From assembly GCF_023973825.1 (NCBI RefSeq), contig NC_090126.1, forward strand, positions 1,287,001 to 1,351,000: 64,000 nt of DNA, read 5' to 3'. The position numbers and the translations under genes are program-made. The notes under the pieces were generated by a model. It was given only the letters and a program-made list of their open reading frames with translations. It had not been told where the DNA came from and made no database searches. Shown here one piece after another: positions 35,701-47,448 of this stretch (position 1 is the stretch's first letter; each line of letters opens with the position of its first letter). The DNA is from Plasmodium brasilianum (taxonomy: Eukaryota; Apicomplexa; Aconoidasida; Haemosporida; Plasmodiidae).

Positions 35701-37313
35701 TAGACTTATAAATGATAATAGTAACATCAACAGAAATAGTAATACCATTTCGAATAACATAATTACATCTGCTAATAATAATACCGAGGAAAATTATGAT
35801 CACCCTCATAATGCTATTAGAGGTGATGATCATACCTGCACACGCGTTATCAATGTAAACAATGACAAAGGGGAGAATAAGGTCTATTCTAGGAGTAACA
35901 CAGGAAGAAGTATGATTAAGGGTATGAACTACGATAAGAGTGTAGATAAACCATATCCTTTGAAGAAAGAAAAGAGAAAGAGCGGGGAAGGAAGAAGTGT
36001 GGAAATAGGGAGCACAAAAGTAAAAAGCGAAGGAAGACGCGGAGAAAGGCGTAATGAACATAATGGAGAATGCACCTACTCATCTAGCAAAAGCAGCAAA
36101 TCAAATAAAAAAAAAAAAAAAAAGTCGAAGGAAATGAATCCATACAAACATAAGGACTACAAGATTGGGAAGGAACTAGATTTTAAATGCATGATGAATT
36201 CAAAGAGAAGAGAAACTCGAACGAAAAAAGATGACAAGAAGAAGAAAATAAAAAGAACGTATTATGACAGCAGTACAAGTAGCAGTAATACAAATGGTGT
36301 TAATTCAAATAGAAGTAATACGAATAGCAGTAATACAAATAGCAGTGATACAAATAGCAGTAATACAAATGCAAGTAATACAAATGGTAGTAATACAAAT
36401 GGTAGTAATGCAAATGACAGTAGTGCGAGTGGAAACATTTCTTCAATCCTTGAGAATTATGATGACCCAAACTCCATGCCCATAGAAAAGACTCGGAGCA
36501 AAATACATAGTATAAGAAATACTAACAAAATGAAGAATAGGAAAAGAAAAAAAAAAAATAAAACAAGAGAAAAAAAAAGAGAGAAAGAAAGAGAAAGCAA
36601 TTTCAAGGGTACATCGCCATCATCATCCTTACCATCATCTATATCCTCATCATCATCTTCATCCTCGTCATCCTCAGACAATTCAAAAACATCCTTATTA
36701 CGTGATGACTGCTTATTAAAAGATAACTTAAGGAATAAAAGGAGGATAGGGGAGCGTATAAGGCATTTATTAGAAAAGAGATCAAACAAATTTTTTAATG
36801 AAAAGGGAAGAAAAAAAAAAAAATCGCAGTGTATTATATACGATTCAAATAAAATAATAAACGAAATTAATACATCAGAATTAGACGATAAGGATGAAGT
36901 TGATTTATATTCATCAGACGAAATGAATTATATGCATAAACAAAAAATTTCATTACTTAGAAATCATGCCATTTTAGATTTCAAAGATAGCTCATCTGAT
37001 TATAGTTATTCTTCTTTATCAACTGATAATACATCCTCTTCTTTTGAGAACCAGTTCTATGATCATCTTTACAATGCAGTTGACTACAAAGATATTAGTA
37101 CTTGCCAAAATATTTACGTTTTTGAAAAAAAAAAAAAAAAAAAATTCGTAATTATATAGAAAAAATTGAAGATCCCTTCTGGGTTCCTCAGGGAAGTTGT
37201 AAAAGGTGAAATTGAGCAAGAAAAAGAAAAAAGAAAAAAAAAATGGCAAAACGTTGTTGGTTTTTACGAGACCGCAGTTAATTTGCACATCTTTGTGCAC
37301 TTACATGTGTTTC

Positions 37314-37355
<42 letters not shown>

Positions 37356-38114
37356 GTACATATATGTATATATACGTATGTGTATAGATAGATATGCGCA
37401 TATTACATGCGTGCACATATATAATGCACACGTCTTTCCCCCAACTCGTTTTGTTAGATTCGTCGGACACTGCAACAACGGAACAGACATAAAAGAGGTG
37501 GCCTTTTGGAATGACAATGTTATATTAGCCGCAAGTGACAACTGTGAAGTATACGTATGGAGAATAAGAGATGGTAATTTTTTTTTTTTTTCATTTTTTG
37601 TATATATATTGTTATAAATTATGTTATAAATAAAAGAATACAAAAATGAATAATAATTTTTTAACATATTTTGTTATGCATATTATATTACATGTGTGCA
37701 TTCGTATATTCTCACATTCGTACTGTCGTTCATTCTTTTATACATTTGAACTTTTTTTATTTTTTTTAAAGGGAGATTATTAAACGTTTTAAAGGGGCAT
37801 GAAAACCATGTAAACTGTGTTCAAGTATGTTTTTGAGCACTGAAAGAATTAAAAGACAAAATATGTTTTTTCATAAAATATGTTGCACATGTGCGCATTT
37901 TCGATATATGTACTTTCTTAATATTATTATTATTTAGCTCTGCTCATTTTATCTTATTTATTGTGAATATCACATTTATTGTTAAATTGGAATTTTTTTT
38001 TTTTTTTCTTAGGTACACCCTGAAGGGTCTTCTTTGGCTACAAGTGGCATCGACAAATACATTAAAATATGGCAGCCAAACAGCAAAACGGAATTCGTTT
38101 TTGTAATAATAATC

Positions 38115-38146
<32 letters not shown>

Positions 38147-38417
38147 ATACTGAAGAGTATGTTGTAATTGTGTATGTGCAGGGGAGTGTTTGCTTAATGC
38201 TTCCTTCGAGCAGTGCACATTATGTATGCATGACGTGCGCATAACGTACACATAACGTATGCATAATGTATACATACATCTGATCATTTCCCCTATGTAC
38301 ATTTCCTAAAAGGACAAAAGCATTCAGGATACCATGATGGAAAATCAAAAGTCTCTGGAATTGTCAAACGCAAACTATTTCAGTTTTGTTAATTTTTCAC
38401 CTATCATCATTAAGTAA
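29788..38417 (+). CDS. WDTC1-like protein: WD40 and TPR repeats with a giant low-complexity insertion
   Basis: Ten exons: 29788-29935, 30200-30449, 30657-30748, 30879-30940, 31124-31291, 31637-37205, 37458-37573, 37772-37824, 38013-38102 and 38313-38417, all GT-AG with matching phases. The product is about 2,217 residues. The N-terminal WD40 part includes HEGCVNRLKW, LASASDDKRVLIW, VTGSMDRQVRVH and LAWSNDGKYLG. A TPR block (about 491-605) carries YEKKQYFEAEYLYNECLNL and EALKLDPSYYKAIYRR. After about 1,480 residues of Asn, Ser/Arg and Glu-rich sequence come RFVGHCNNGTDIKE and SSLATSGIDKYIKIWQP, the conserved end of WDTC1. By family it may be a substrate receptor of a CUL4-DDB1 ubiquitin ligase. 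The frame breaks at a 20-base poly-A run (37125-37144) before the exon end. A possible unspliced 77-base intron (34196-34272) is unresolved. Confidence 0.87.
31380..31612. repeat. 15-bp minisatellite in a WDTC1-like intron
   Basis: About a dozen copies of a 15-bp unit ATATTTTAATATAAT, with ATATATTAAT, ATATCGTAAT and ATACTGTAAT variants, filling most of the intron 31292-31636. It is followed by a poly-T acceptor tract. Confidence 0.85.
32155..32320 (+). repeat. In-frame Asn-rich coding repeat
   Basis: GGTAATTATAGTAAT units followed by 15-base AATAATAATAGAAAT units, encoding NYSNG and NNNRN repeats inside the WDTC1-like exon. Confidence 0.85.
32870..33010 (+). repeat. In-frame Arg-Ser coding repeat
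   Basis: AGAAGCAAAGGAAGAAGCATAGGC units (24 bases) encode RSKGRSIG repeats, resembling the RS tracts of splicing proteins. It lies within the WDTC1-like low-complexity region. Confidence 0.85.
33575..33775 (+). repeat. In-frame VEADVDAE coding repeat
   Basis: About seven 24-base units of GTAGAGGCAGATGTAGATGCAGAA encode the acidic repeat VEADVDAE. The unit has no stop codon in another plus-strand frame (Arg/Cys-rich) or in minus-strand frames (Ser/Thr/Ala-rich), giving spurious long open frames. Confidence 0.88.
36285..36425 (+). repeat. In-frame Asn-Thr-Ser coding repeat
   Basis: 15-base AGTAATACAAATAGC-type units encode SNTNS and SNTNG repeats in the WDTC1-like low-complexity region. Confidence 0.85.
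37125..37144 (+). other. Poly-A run (20) that breaks the WDTC1-like frame
   Basis: The frame reads through lysine codons and then meets TAG about 15 bases later. Adding one A (or removing two) opens a frame encoding IRNYIEKIEDPFWVPQGSCK up to the GTGAAA donor at 37206, which joins in phase to RFVGHCN of the next exon. Confidence 0.75.
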
Positions 38418-38842
38418 AATGAAAACAATAAATATTCATAAATGTATCAACCCCCCCCCACGTCCTTTTTATATATATACGTATACATACATATATCACA
38501 TCCTATTAGGATCTCGTCCCGTATGTTTATCTTCCTTTTTTTTTATCCTTTTTTATTTTATTTTATTTTTTTTTTTGTTCCCCTTTTTTACAAAATTTTG
38601 CAGCACATCACCAAGCAATCAACCACAACAGTTTGCAGAGTGTTTAATACAGTAGTAATTACATTTTGAAAAGAGAGAGCTTTTTTTTTTTTTTTTTGAA
38701 GACCATATGTTATTAAAATATGATTAAATTAATATGTGTATTGCCTACATAATTAATATGTATGTTATATATATTGTACCTTTACCTCAATCTCAAAATT
38801 TTAAAATTTTGTTTTGCCCCATGTGTTTTGTTCTTTTTGCCT

Positions 38843-38892
<50 letters not shown>

Positions 38893-39736
38893 TTTTCTTC
38901 CCTTACACCTTTTAAAAAAATATAGATACTTTTCAATATTTTTTACTATTTTCTTTATTTATTGAAAAAAACAAAACTTTAAAAAAAAAGACATATTGAG
39001 TAATAATGTGTATACATAGTTTAAGGCTTCGGTAATGATAGATTATATGTAGGAAGTCATTAAATACACATGTTTAAATATATATACATACGCGAGACAG
39101 CACATAAATACGTACACATGTATATTTATATATATATGCAAATGTGTACGTATAAGTTGCTTCTCACATGTTTGTTCACGGGTAAAACCAAATTATAACG
39201 ATATAGTAAAACATTTAGGCCCTAATCATGTTTACTCTACCTTTATACATAGCTCTTCAAGTTCATAATAATGAGTATGCTTATCTCATATATGTGTATT
39301 AATCTATATAGTAACAATTTCTATTTGTGCGTGTTACGAATTTCACATAAACATTTATGCTCTCCTTAACACATATAATATTTTAACTATATATGTACGT
39401 TCTAATAATTTTACTCAAACGTAATTTTAAGGTTCACTTTGCCACTTATTTCAGGTAGAATATAAGAGCAGATTATGTGATATATGTACATAATACATAC
39501 ATAATTCAAACATAATAAATATATAAATATACAATTACATACAAATCAAAGAGTACAATTATTAAGCCCAAGAAGGGAAAAAAATAAAAAATACAATATA
39601 TTAAAAAGAAACCAAAAAGGAAATAAACAACTGTAACAATGAACGAAATTTTCAAAAAAAATAAGAAAATATGGTACATAAAAAAAATGAAAAAATGTAC
39701 TTATACAAAAGTATATAAACATATATACATATAAAC

Positions 39737-39777
<41 letters not shown>

Positions 39778-40605
39778 CATAATATACTTCACAGTGACAT
39801 GAGCACAGTATATTACATGTGCGATATGCACATATAGAAAAAATAAGCCTTAAAACAACAAAAAAACATAATAAAGTAGAAGATGGGGAAAGGTTAGAAA
39901 AATAAAGCACTATATATTTATATATATATGTATATATACATATGTAATAAGTTTGTATTGCGAAAAATGTATAAAAAGCAATAACGCAGTTAGCAACAAG
40001 CTCAAAATAAAGCATTTAATAAATATCTAATTTTTTCCTACAAAAAGCCCACAAATAGATACACCCAGAAAGAAAGAAAAAAATAAATAAAATCAATGTA
40101 ATGATTTTTTTTGCATAACCATGTAAAGTTACGTTTGTGAACATCTGTATTTCTTGCAGTGATATTTCTGCTTCAACGCGTACATAAGTATATATATATA
40201 TAAATACATATGTATGTACTTTTTTTATAACACTACTTTTTACTTAAGTATTTTACATTTTTCACTCTGAAGCAAAATAGTTAAATAGGCGTATTAACAT
40301 TTTTGAAGTTGACACGGCAGAACTTGCACTATTTTAGTGTTTTTTTATTCCCCACTTTATTTTAAGTATACTTCATCTATTTTGTTAAATTTTATTTCGC
40401 TAAATTTTATTTTGCTAAATTTTATTTTGTTATACTTTATTTTGTTATATTTTATTTTGTTATACCTTATTTTGCTAAATTTTATTTTGTTATACTTTAT
40501 TTTGTTATATTTTACTTTGTTATATTTTACTTTGTTCTATTCTGTTTAGTTTTTTTTTTTTTTTATCTTACGGTGTTGTACTTGAAAATTTTGTCATTGA
40601 GAAAT
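38418..40605. other. Intergenic region upstream of EBP1
   Basis: No gene is supported. It holds poly-T runs (about 38680-38697, 38875-38896), TA microsatellites (38850-38874, 39745-39772) and a 15-bp minisatellite just before the next start codon. Confidence 0.7.
40380..40545. repeat. 15-bp minisatellite (TTTTATTTTGTTATA)
   Basis: About eleven copies of TTTTATTTTGTTATA, with GCTAAAT variants at the left. It ends about 60 bp before the EBP1 start codon, so it is in the 5' UTR or core promoter. Confidence 0.85.
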
Positions 40606-42006
40606 ATGGAACAAACAACAGATAGTAGTAAAACTGAAGAAATAGATTTAGAAAAGTATATGCACTCAGGTTCAATAGCCAATGCAACTTTAAAGAAGGT
40701 TATAGAAAAATGTGTAGAAGGTAAAGAGAAAAAAAAACTTTTACATGTACATGTGCATTTACATATGACACATTTTGGAGTGCACGATTTATATATATAT
40801 ATGTATTTGCTTTGCGCCATTCATGCGGTGCTATGCAATATATGCACGTCTAAGTGGTCCACTTGCGTAGTGCACGTATATGTGTGTGTGTACGTGTATA
40901 TAAATAGGTAGGATATCGTTTCATTTTGTTCACATTTGTATGCTTTTCTGTACCTTCCCCTTTTTTTTTCCCCCATATTTGTAGGCGCAAAAATATATGA
41001 ATTGTGCGAATTGGGTGAAAAATTTATGAAGGAAGAATTAGATAAGGTATATACGAAAAAAGAAAAAGGAAATAAAGTAGAAAAAGGGATTAGTTTCCCC
41101 ATTACAATTAACGTTAATGAAGTATGCAATAACTACTCCCCTGGAAGTGATAATGAAGAAACAATAAAGAGTGGTGATATTGTAAAAATATGTATGGGAT
41201 GTCATATAGATGGGCATATTAGTATTGTTGGCCATACAATATATGTTGGTAATGAAAATGAAAAAATTGAAAGTCCTAAAGCAGAAGTTTTAAAAAATTC
41301 TCATATATTATCCCAATTATTTTTAAAGAGTTTAAAAGTTGGTATAAATGCAAGTGAGATAACAAAAAATATACAAAAGGCATGTGAAGATTTAAAATGT
41401 AATGTTATTTCAAATTGTGTTACATATCAAATTAAAAAATATATTATAGAAGGAAGTAAATATATTCTGTTAAAAGAAAACCCAGAAAATAAAATTGAAG
41501 ATTTTCAAATAGAACCAAATGATGTATATATAATTGATGTAATGGTTACTAGTGGTGATGGAAAAATTAAAGAAGGTGATCATAAAACTACTATATATAA
41601 AAGAGAAGTACAGAAAAACTACACTTTAAAAACTAGTTTAGGTAGATCTTTTATAAGTGAGATAAACAAAAAATTTCCTGTACTTCCTTTCCATATTAAA
41701 CATGTAGAAGATCAACGAGCAGCATTAATTGGTATTCCAGAAGCATTAAGACATGATTTAATTAAACCATACTCGGTTTATACAGAAAAAAAAAAAGAAT
41801 ATGTATCACAATTTAAATATACTGTTATGGTTAAAGAAGACGGAGTTAAACAACTCACAGGTATCAAATGCTCTCAGTTAAATAATTGTAATACTGTTAA
41901 TGAAATTCAAGATGAATCATTAAAAAATATTCTAAACTCATCCATCACCGCAAAAAAAAAGAAAGCCAAAGGAAAAATTAATGCAGAAACAGCTCAAGAT
42001 AATTAA
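40606..42006 (+). CDS. Proliferation-associated protein 2G4 / EBP1 homologue
   Basis: Two exons, 40606-40720 and 40985-42006, with a GTAAAG donor and TAG acceptor and frame kept, giving about 378 residues; human PA2G4 is 394. The methionine-aminopeptidase-like (pita-bread) fold is recognisable: GGxxAN-like SGSIANATLKKV at the start, GISFPITINVNEVCNNYSP, SGDIVKICMGCHIDGHISIVGHT, EPNDVYIIDVMVTSGDGK, and FPVLPFHIKH. The metal-ligand aspartates of true aminopeptidases are not kept (KICMGCHIDG), as expected for EBP1, which has no peptidase activity. The tail is lysine-rich (KKKKAKGK). By family it binds ribosomes near the exit tunnel and affects translation and ribosome assembly. The ATG at 40606 was chosen because homology starts directly after it; an upstream in-frame ATG at 40573 is less likely. 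Confidence 0.93.
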
Positions 42007-42088
42007 TTAGCAGAAGTTAATGCAAACAGGTTTTGTTCAACAATATTACCACACAGACACAAGCACATTACGTGTGCGCATGCTCTCA

Positions 42089-42127
<39 letters not shown>

Positions 42128-42819
42128 TGATTATTATTGAAAAAAAAAAAAAAGGTATCGTGCATGATTTAGTTTTGCCACGTTTGTGTACAAAACAAAA
42201 ATGATAATTTTTACCAACTCTAAAAATATAATTAAAGTAAAATAAAATATGTTATTTGTTTTATTTTATTAATGTGCTCATTTTTTTTCATTTACCCTTA
42301 ATTTTCCTTTTTTTTTTTTTTATAAATTACAAATTTTTAAAAACATTAACTTTTTATAAGTTTAATAAAAAAAAAAAAAAAATTTTACCAAAAAAATATA
42401 CACATAGGGTATTTATATTCTTTGTAATAAATTCAAAATAGGAATGCTTAAATACAATGGGGGAAAACGTAACACATATATTAAGTAGTCTGCGTCTTCA
42501 GTGCTTATAGATAGTAACTATATAAGCACAACCACACACACATTGTGTGTATATATTTAGGTATATAAACGTAAGATTGCATACAATTATGTGCATAGCG
42601 AAATGTAATGTAATGCACTAAGGACACTCTGAATTAAAATAAATAATAACATGTAAATGAAAACAAATTAATAAAAGTACCACAAATTTTATACATAAAA
42701 AATAGAAATATTTTTATTTCGTGTTCAGAATTTTTTTATTTTATTTATTTTTTTTTTTTATTTTAGGTAGCCAAAAAATGTTTTTAAAAAAAAAAAAAAA
42801 TTCTTGCTGTAACAGAAAA
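42007..42819. other. Convergent 3' spacer
   Basis: Between the stop codons of EBP1 and the MFS gene. It holds a TA microsatellite (about 42095-42122) and A/T homopolymers. No gene is seen. Confidence 0.75.
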
Positions 42820-45368
42820 TTAAATTATATTATTATACATTTTATCTTTTTTATACGTAAATTTAAGAACATATAGAAGACAAAAGGACAATAACCATGG
42901 TAAACAAGTGAGAATTAATAAAACATCTGACAAAACATGAACATTATGTTTATTAACATTCGTGTTAATACCTTTTATATTCTTTTTATCAATATAATTA
43001 TATCGATTTAACAAAAAGGATAAAAAAAAGGTACCTACAATGGAAGACCCAATATTTTCAAATGCATTCATTAATGCCATAACAAAAGCTGTATGTCTTT
43101 GTTTAACTATATCAATGATTATAGGTTTATGCGTACCGATATTTATCCATCCACTTAATATACCCATGAATACGGAAATAATTACAAAATAAATGAAAGA
43201 ATCTGCTTCTTTTGGTATAAAAAAAAATAAAGTAAACATTAAAACAATCCTACAGCAGTGGGTACTCATACCTATTAGTTGACGATTTATATCTTTGTTC
43301 AATTTGTAGATATAATCACTTATTATTCCAATAAATGGTGATATTAAACTTGCACATAACCAACTTGATGACATAATAAAACCACTTTTAAAATCAGAAA
43401 TATTACAATACTGAAAAAAATAAATCATTAAACTTAGAACATGTCTTGGTATTGCATTTAACATTCCCATTGTAATCATCAACCAAAAGCTGTAATTTTT
43501 AAAAACATATTTTATTTCATATAAATACGAAAATTCATATTTTAATTTTTTCCCCTTTTCGTTCCCACCTCTTTCCAGTAAATTAGATAGTTCATCCTTT
43601 TGCTCAAAATTATCACTTTCATCTTTCTGAGTCGTAAATATTGAACCGGAGCTTCTCTCATCATTCGCATTGTTTGTGCTGTTCTGGAAGGTATTTTTTA
43701 CGCCCTCCTTGATATTACCATAATTATAGCTATTGTGATGGTTACCGTAACTGTTACTACAATTTTTACTATTATTATCACTGCTATTTGTGGGGGCATC
43801 ACACCTGACGCGGTCATTCTTATTGTACTGCTTCAATCTGTCCCTCTTGAAGGACAAATTATTAATGGTCCTCTTGATAATACTACTATTCATTTTATCA
43901 CTACTTGATATAAGACTTGTGGAATTATAATTATCCCCTGTGCTTATATTATCCATAGCTGTGCATCTGTTCATATTATTTAAATAAGAATCGTTTTCAT
44001 TCCCTCTAAACATATATCCATCTTTATTTAATTTACTGCTGTTGTAATATGTCTTCTTCACTTCTGTGAATTTTTCCCTTTGTATTTCATTAATGGTATC
44101 GTTTTTCGAAATATTCTGTTTTATATTAAATGTAGACACTTCTTTTCCTAATTCATTTTCCTTATTTGATAAGTTAAAGCATAATAATTCATCATTTCCT
44201 TCTTTATTATAATAGTAATTATTATTACCCTTAAAATTTTCTTCGTATAAATCTTCCAAGTTATCAAATGATACCATATAATTCAGATTGTTATTTTTCC
44301 TTCTATCTTTTCCTAATTTATTTTTCTTTATTAATTTTAACAAATATATACATACAAAAATTGGAAAAAAGGAAATGATGAAATAGCATATACGCCAACC
44401 ATTGAATCCTAAATATAATTTATTACTTAAATTTGTATTTATGGATATAGACAACGTATGTGAAATGGATGAAAAAAAATGCAAGAAACCAAAAATCGTG
44501 CTTCTATTTTCACTAAACACTTTATTCGTATATATTTTTTGTATTAATATATATATACATGCATTATTAATACCCATAATAAACATAAAAAAAAAAAAAT
44601 ATACGAAATTGTTAGAAATCATTATTCCAAATATAACTATTATATAAGTTATTGATGATATAAAGAGTACATTCAGAGTATATCCATATTCACCTAATGT
44701 CACTTCCTCATTTGATATAGGTATATTTTCTGCGTATTTTTTATCATCAAATAATTTCTCTTCCTCTTCTATTTCTTCCTCCTTTGTTTTATTTTTTTTT
44801 TTTTTTTTCCTTCTTCTTTTTCTTCTTCTTCTTCTGCTTCCTCTTCTTCCCCTTCTTTTACTGTTTTCCTCATTTCACCAACTAGCCAAGGAGATTTATC
44901 CTCATTCATTCGAATGTTCATTTCCCCCATTAATTTCGAAGTTTCCTTATGTTCGAGTTCATTTTTAAAACTTATTTCATAGTGAGTATTATTATTTAAT
45001 TCTGCATTATTCACATTATCACATTTTAAAGAAGAAATTTTTTTAAAAGAATAATCAAAAAACAATGCAAAAAAAAAATTGCAAGTTGCATATGCTAACT
45101 TGTAAATTGTGTTCATATAATACAAAGTCCTTACGTCTATATTAAAATCATTCTCTATTGATTTATATAATGATGGTAATGTTTGATCAAGGTATTTATG
45201 TATAAATGTAAAGAACAAACATAACAAAAATGTATTTATATATGTATATTGTAATTTATTTTTCGGAAACAAATTTTTTACATTATAAAAAAGCTTCTCA
45301 AATAATATGTTCTTTTTCTTCCATTTTTCCAAAAGACTGTTACTGTTGTGTATTTCTGAAGTGTCCAT
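42820..45368 (-). CDS. Major facilitator superfamily transporter, 12 TM (frame broken at a poly-A run)
   Basis: Two overlapping minus-strand frames make one transporter. The first (45368 to about 44792) encodes a cytosolic N-terminus, TM1 with a YLDQTLPSLYKSI segment, TM2, and a Glu/Lys-rich loop. The second (about 44790 to 42820) continues with TM3 (YTLNVLFISSITYIIVIFG) and nine more TM segments. The halves are separated by a polar loop of about 280 residues between TM6 and TM7. They join at a 17-base poly-A (minus-strand) run, where one extra A or two fewer would restore a continuous frame. The arrangement after TM1 resembles organic-anion or Spinster-like MFS members, but I cannot name a substrate. 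Likely a membrane solute carrier. Whether the break is an assembly error or a real frameshift cannot be told here; error is favoured. Confidence 0.85.
44792..44808 (-). other. Poly-A run (17) that breaks the MFS transporter frame
   Basis: Upstream frame ends KIKQRRKK then stop shortly after the run. Downstream frame continues as NKTKEEEIEEEEKLFDDK. A run of 18 or 15 would fuse them. Confidence 0.75.
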
Positions 45369-47448
45369 TTATTTCTATACGCTGTTCAAGTTTTAAAAAA
45401 CAAAATTTATAAATAAATAAATAAAACGTTCCCTTTCTTTCGCGATTTGACTGTCATGAAATATTTACCGTGGTATAAGGAATAAGGAAAATGGAAAAGA
45501 AAACAAAACGAAACAAAAGAAATGAAATAAAATGAAATGAAAAAGAGAGGTTCGTTCTCTTTTTACCGGGATAACTGACTATGTTGTGCAGGAAAAATCT
45601 TCCTGCAACTTCATGCTATGAAAAAAAAAATAAGAACAAAAACAATACAACCCTTAAATATGTGTACATATATATATATATATATACATATTCCATACAC
45701 GTATGTATTATTCATTTATATATACAAACGGTGCGGAGAAAAACAAATTTTTTGCACGTATGCCATTACACACAAAGCTAAAACATGTTAAATGTTACTA
45801 TAATAGTAAAAAAAAAATTACGACCCAAGTATACAAAACACATACATATTTGCAAATACGAGCGTACGCTGGTTGTATATAATCTACCACGCATGACCAT
45901 TTACTGACAATTATATACATACAATACATGCAACACATACAATATATATATATATATATATACTAATAACCATTTGTGTGTTAGATAAATAAAAAAAAAA
46001 TTATTTAAAACCCAATCATAAATTGAACGTTTAAATTAGGTACATAATACTTTTCAGAAAATACATACACATACAAATGTACATATAAATATAAAAAACT
46101 ACATTAACTTCATAACAAAAATATAAATAAAATTACAAAAGGTATAAAACAAAATGCGATAAGGAGGTGTCCTCTCTCTCTCTTAATATTGTTTAATCAG
46201 GAACTAAAAAAAAAAAAAAAAAAAAAAACAAAACATATATTCAAAATAATATTAATAATCACATTAAAATGAACTTATATTATTAAGTGCCATGTATTGA
46301 AACTAAATACCATGTGATATCTTTACTAAAAAATTTCTTTAACATTTTTATAATTGAAAATTAAAAATTATTTAATTCTAATAAAATAATGTTTAATAAC
46401 CCTACTATACTTTATACGTATGTATATATACATATATATATAATATAATTATTTATACTATATTTCCAAAATTACCCACGGCATATACAAACAGTAATAC
46501 ATCTTTACATGAATACATATACATACATGCATATATAATAAAAAATAAAGAAAAAACTGCTTATAATAAATCCAATGAAAAAAAAAAATCTATTTAAAAC
46601 TGAAAAAAAATAAAAACGCGTAAAATGTGAAAAAAAAAAAAAAATTTTATGTATATATATAAATGTTTATACAATAATATGAAAGTTCATAAAAAAAACA
46701 ATGTTTATATCCATATATAAAAAGGAGAAAACTTGTTTTACAAAAGGAAATGTATATTTTATAAAAACGGAAAAAATGTACTATATACAATGTAATAAGA
46801 GGAAAACACAAAATGAACAACAAATGACAAAAGAGGCGTACGACAAAAAAATTGATTACCGTGCTTCGCCTATTGGCATATTTACATAGTCCAAAAATGA
46901 AAGGAAGGGAAATTGTAAAATATGTTTTTCAGTAAAATGGAATTTTGTTTTTTATTGATTTACACAAATCATTTTACAAAAAATCTTTCGGAGTTTTAGC
47001 AATTAAAGTTTTTGTAAATTTTTTTTTTTTTTTTTTTTAACAGTAACAATACCAATACCAATTTCGCATTCTCACGAAAAAAAATAAATATAATAATTAA
47101 TAATATAATAACAGTATAACTAGAATTTTTTTATGGTTGCCCCACCATGAGTGAAGTACCACATAATAAAGACCTATACATCTTAGCACATAACACAGTA
47201 CAATATAAAAAAACGTAGGATGTGAGAGAAAAAAAAAAGGCAAGATATTTTTATGTTTTTCAATATAACAGTTTTTAAAAGCAGAACAAAAAAAAAAAAA
47301 AAATATGTGCATATCATTTTGTGTGTGTATAGCCTTTCCTTATTAATGTTTACTCATGAGTAATATAAGTTTATATAATAATTTAAGTGGAATAATACAG
47401 ATGGAATAACTATTTTTTTCTTTTTTAAAAAAAAAAAAAGAATATACG
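45369..47448. other. Divergent intergenic region, 2.1 kb
   Basis: Between the 5' ends of the MFS (-) and WBP11-like (+) genes, so it should hold both promoters. It has poly-A runs (about 46206-46228), TA microsatellites (45664-45685, 45941-45962) and no credible exon. Confidence 0.7.
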
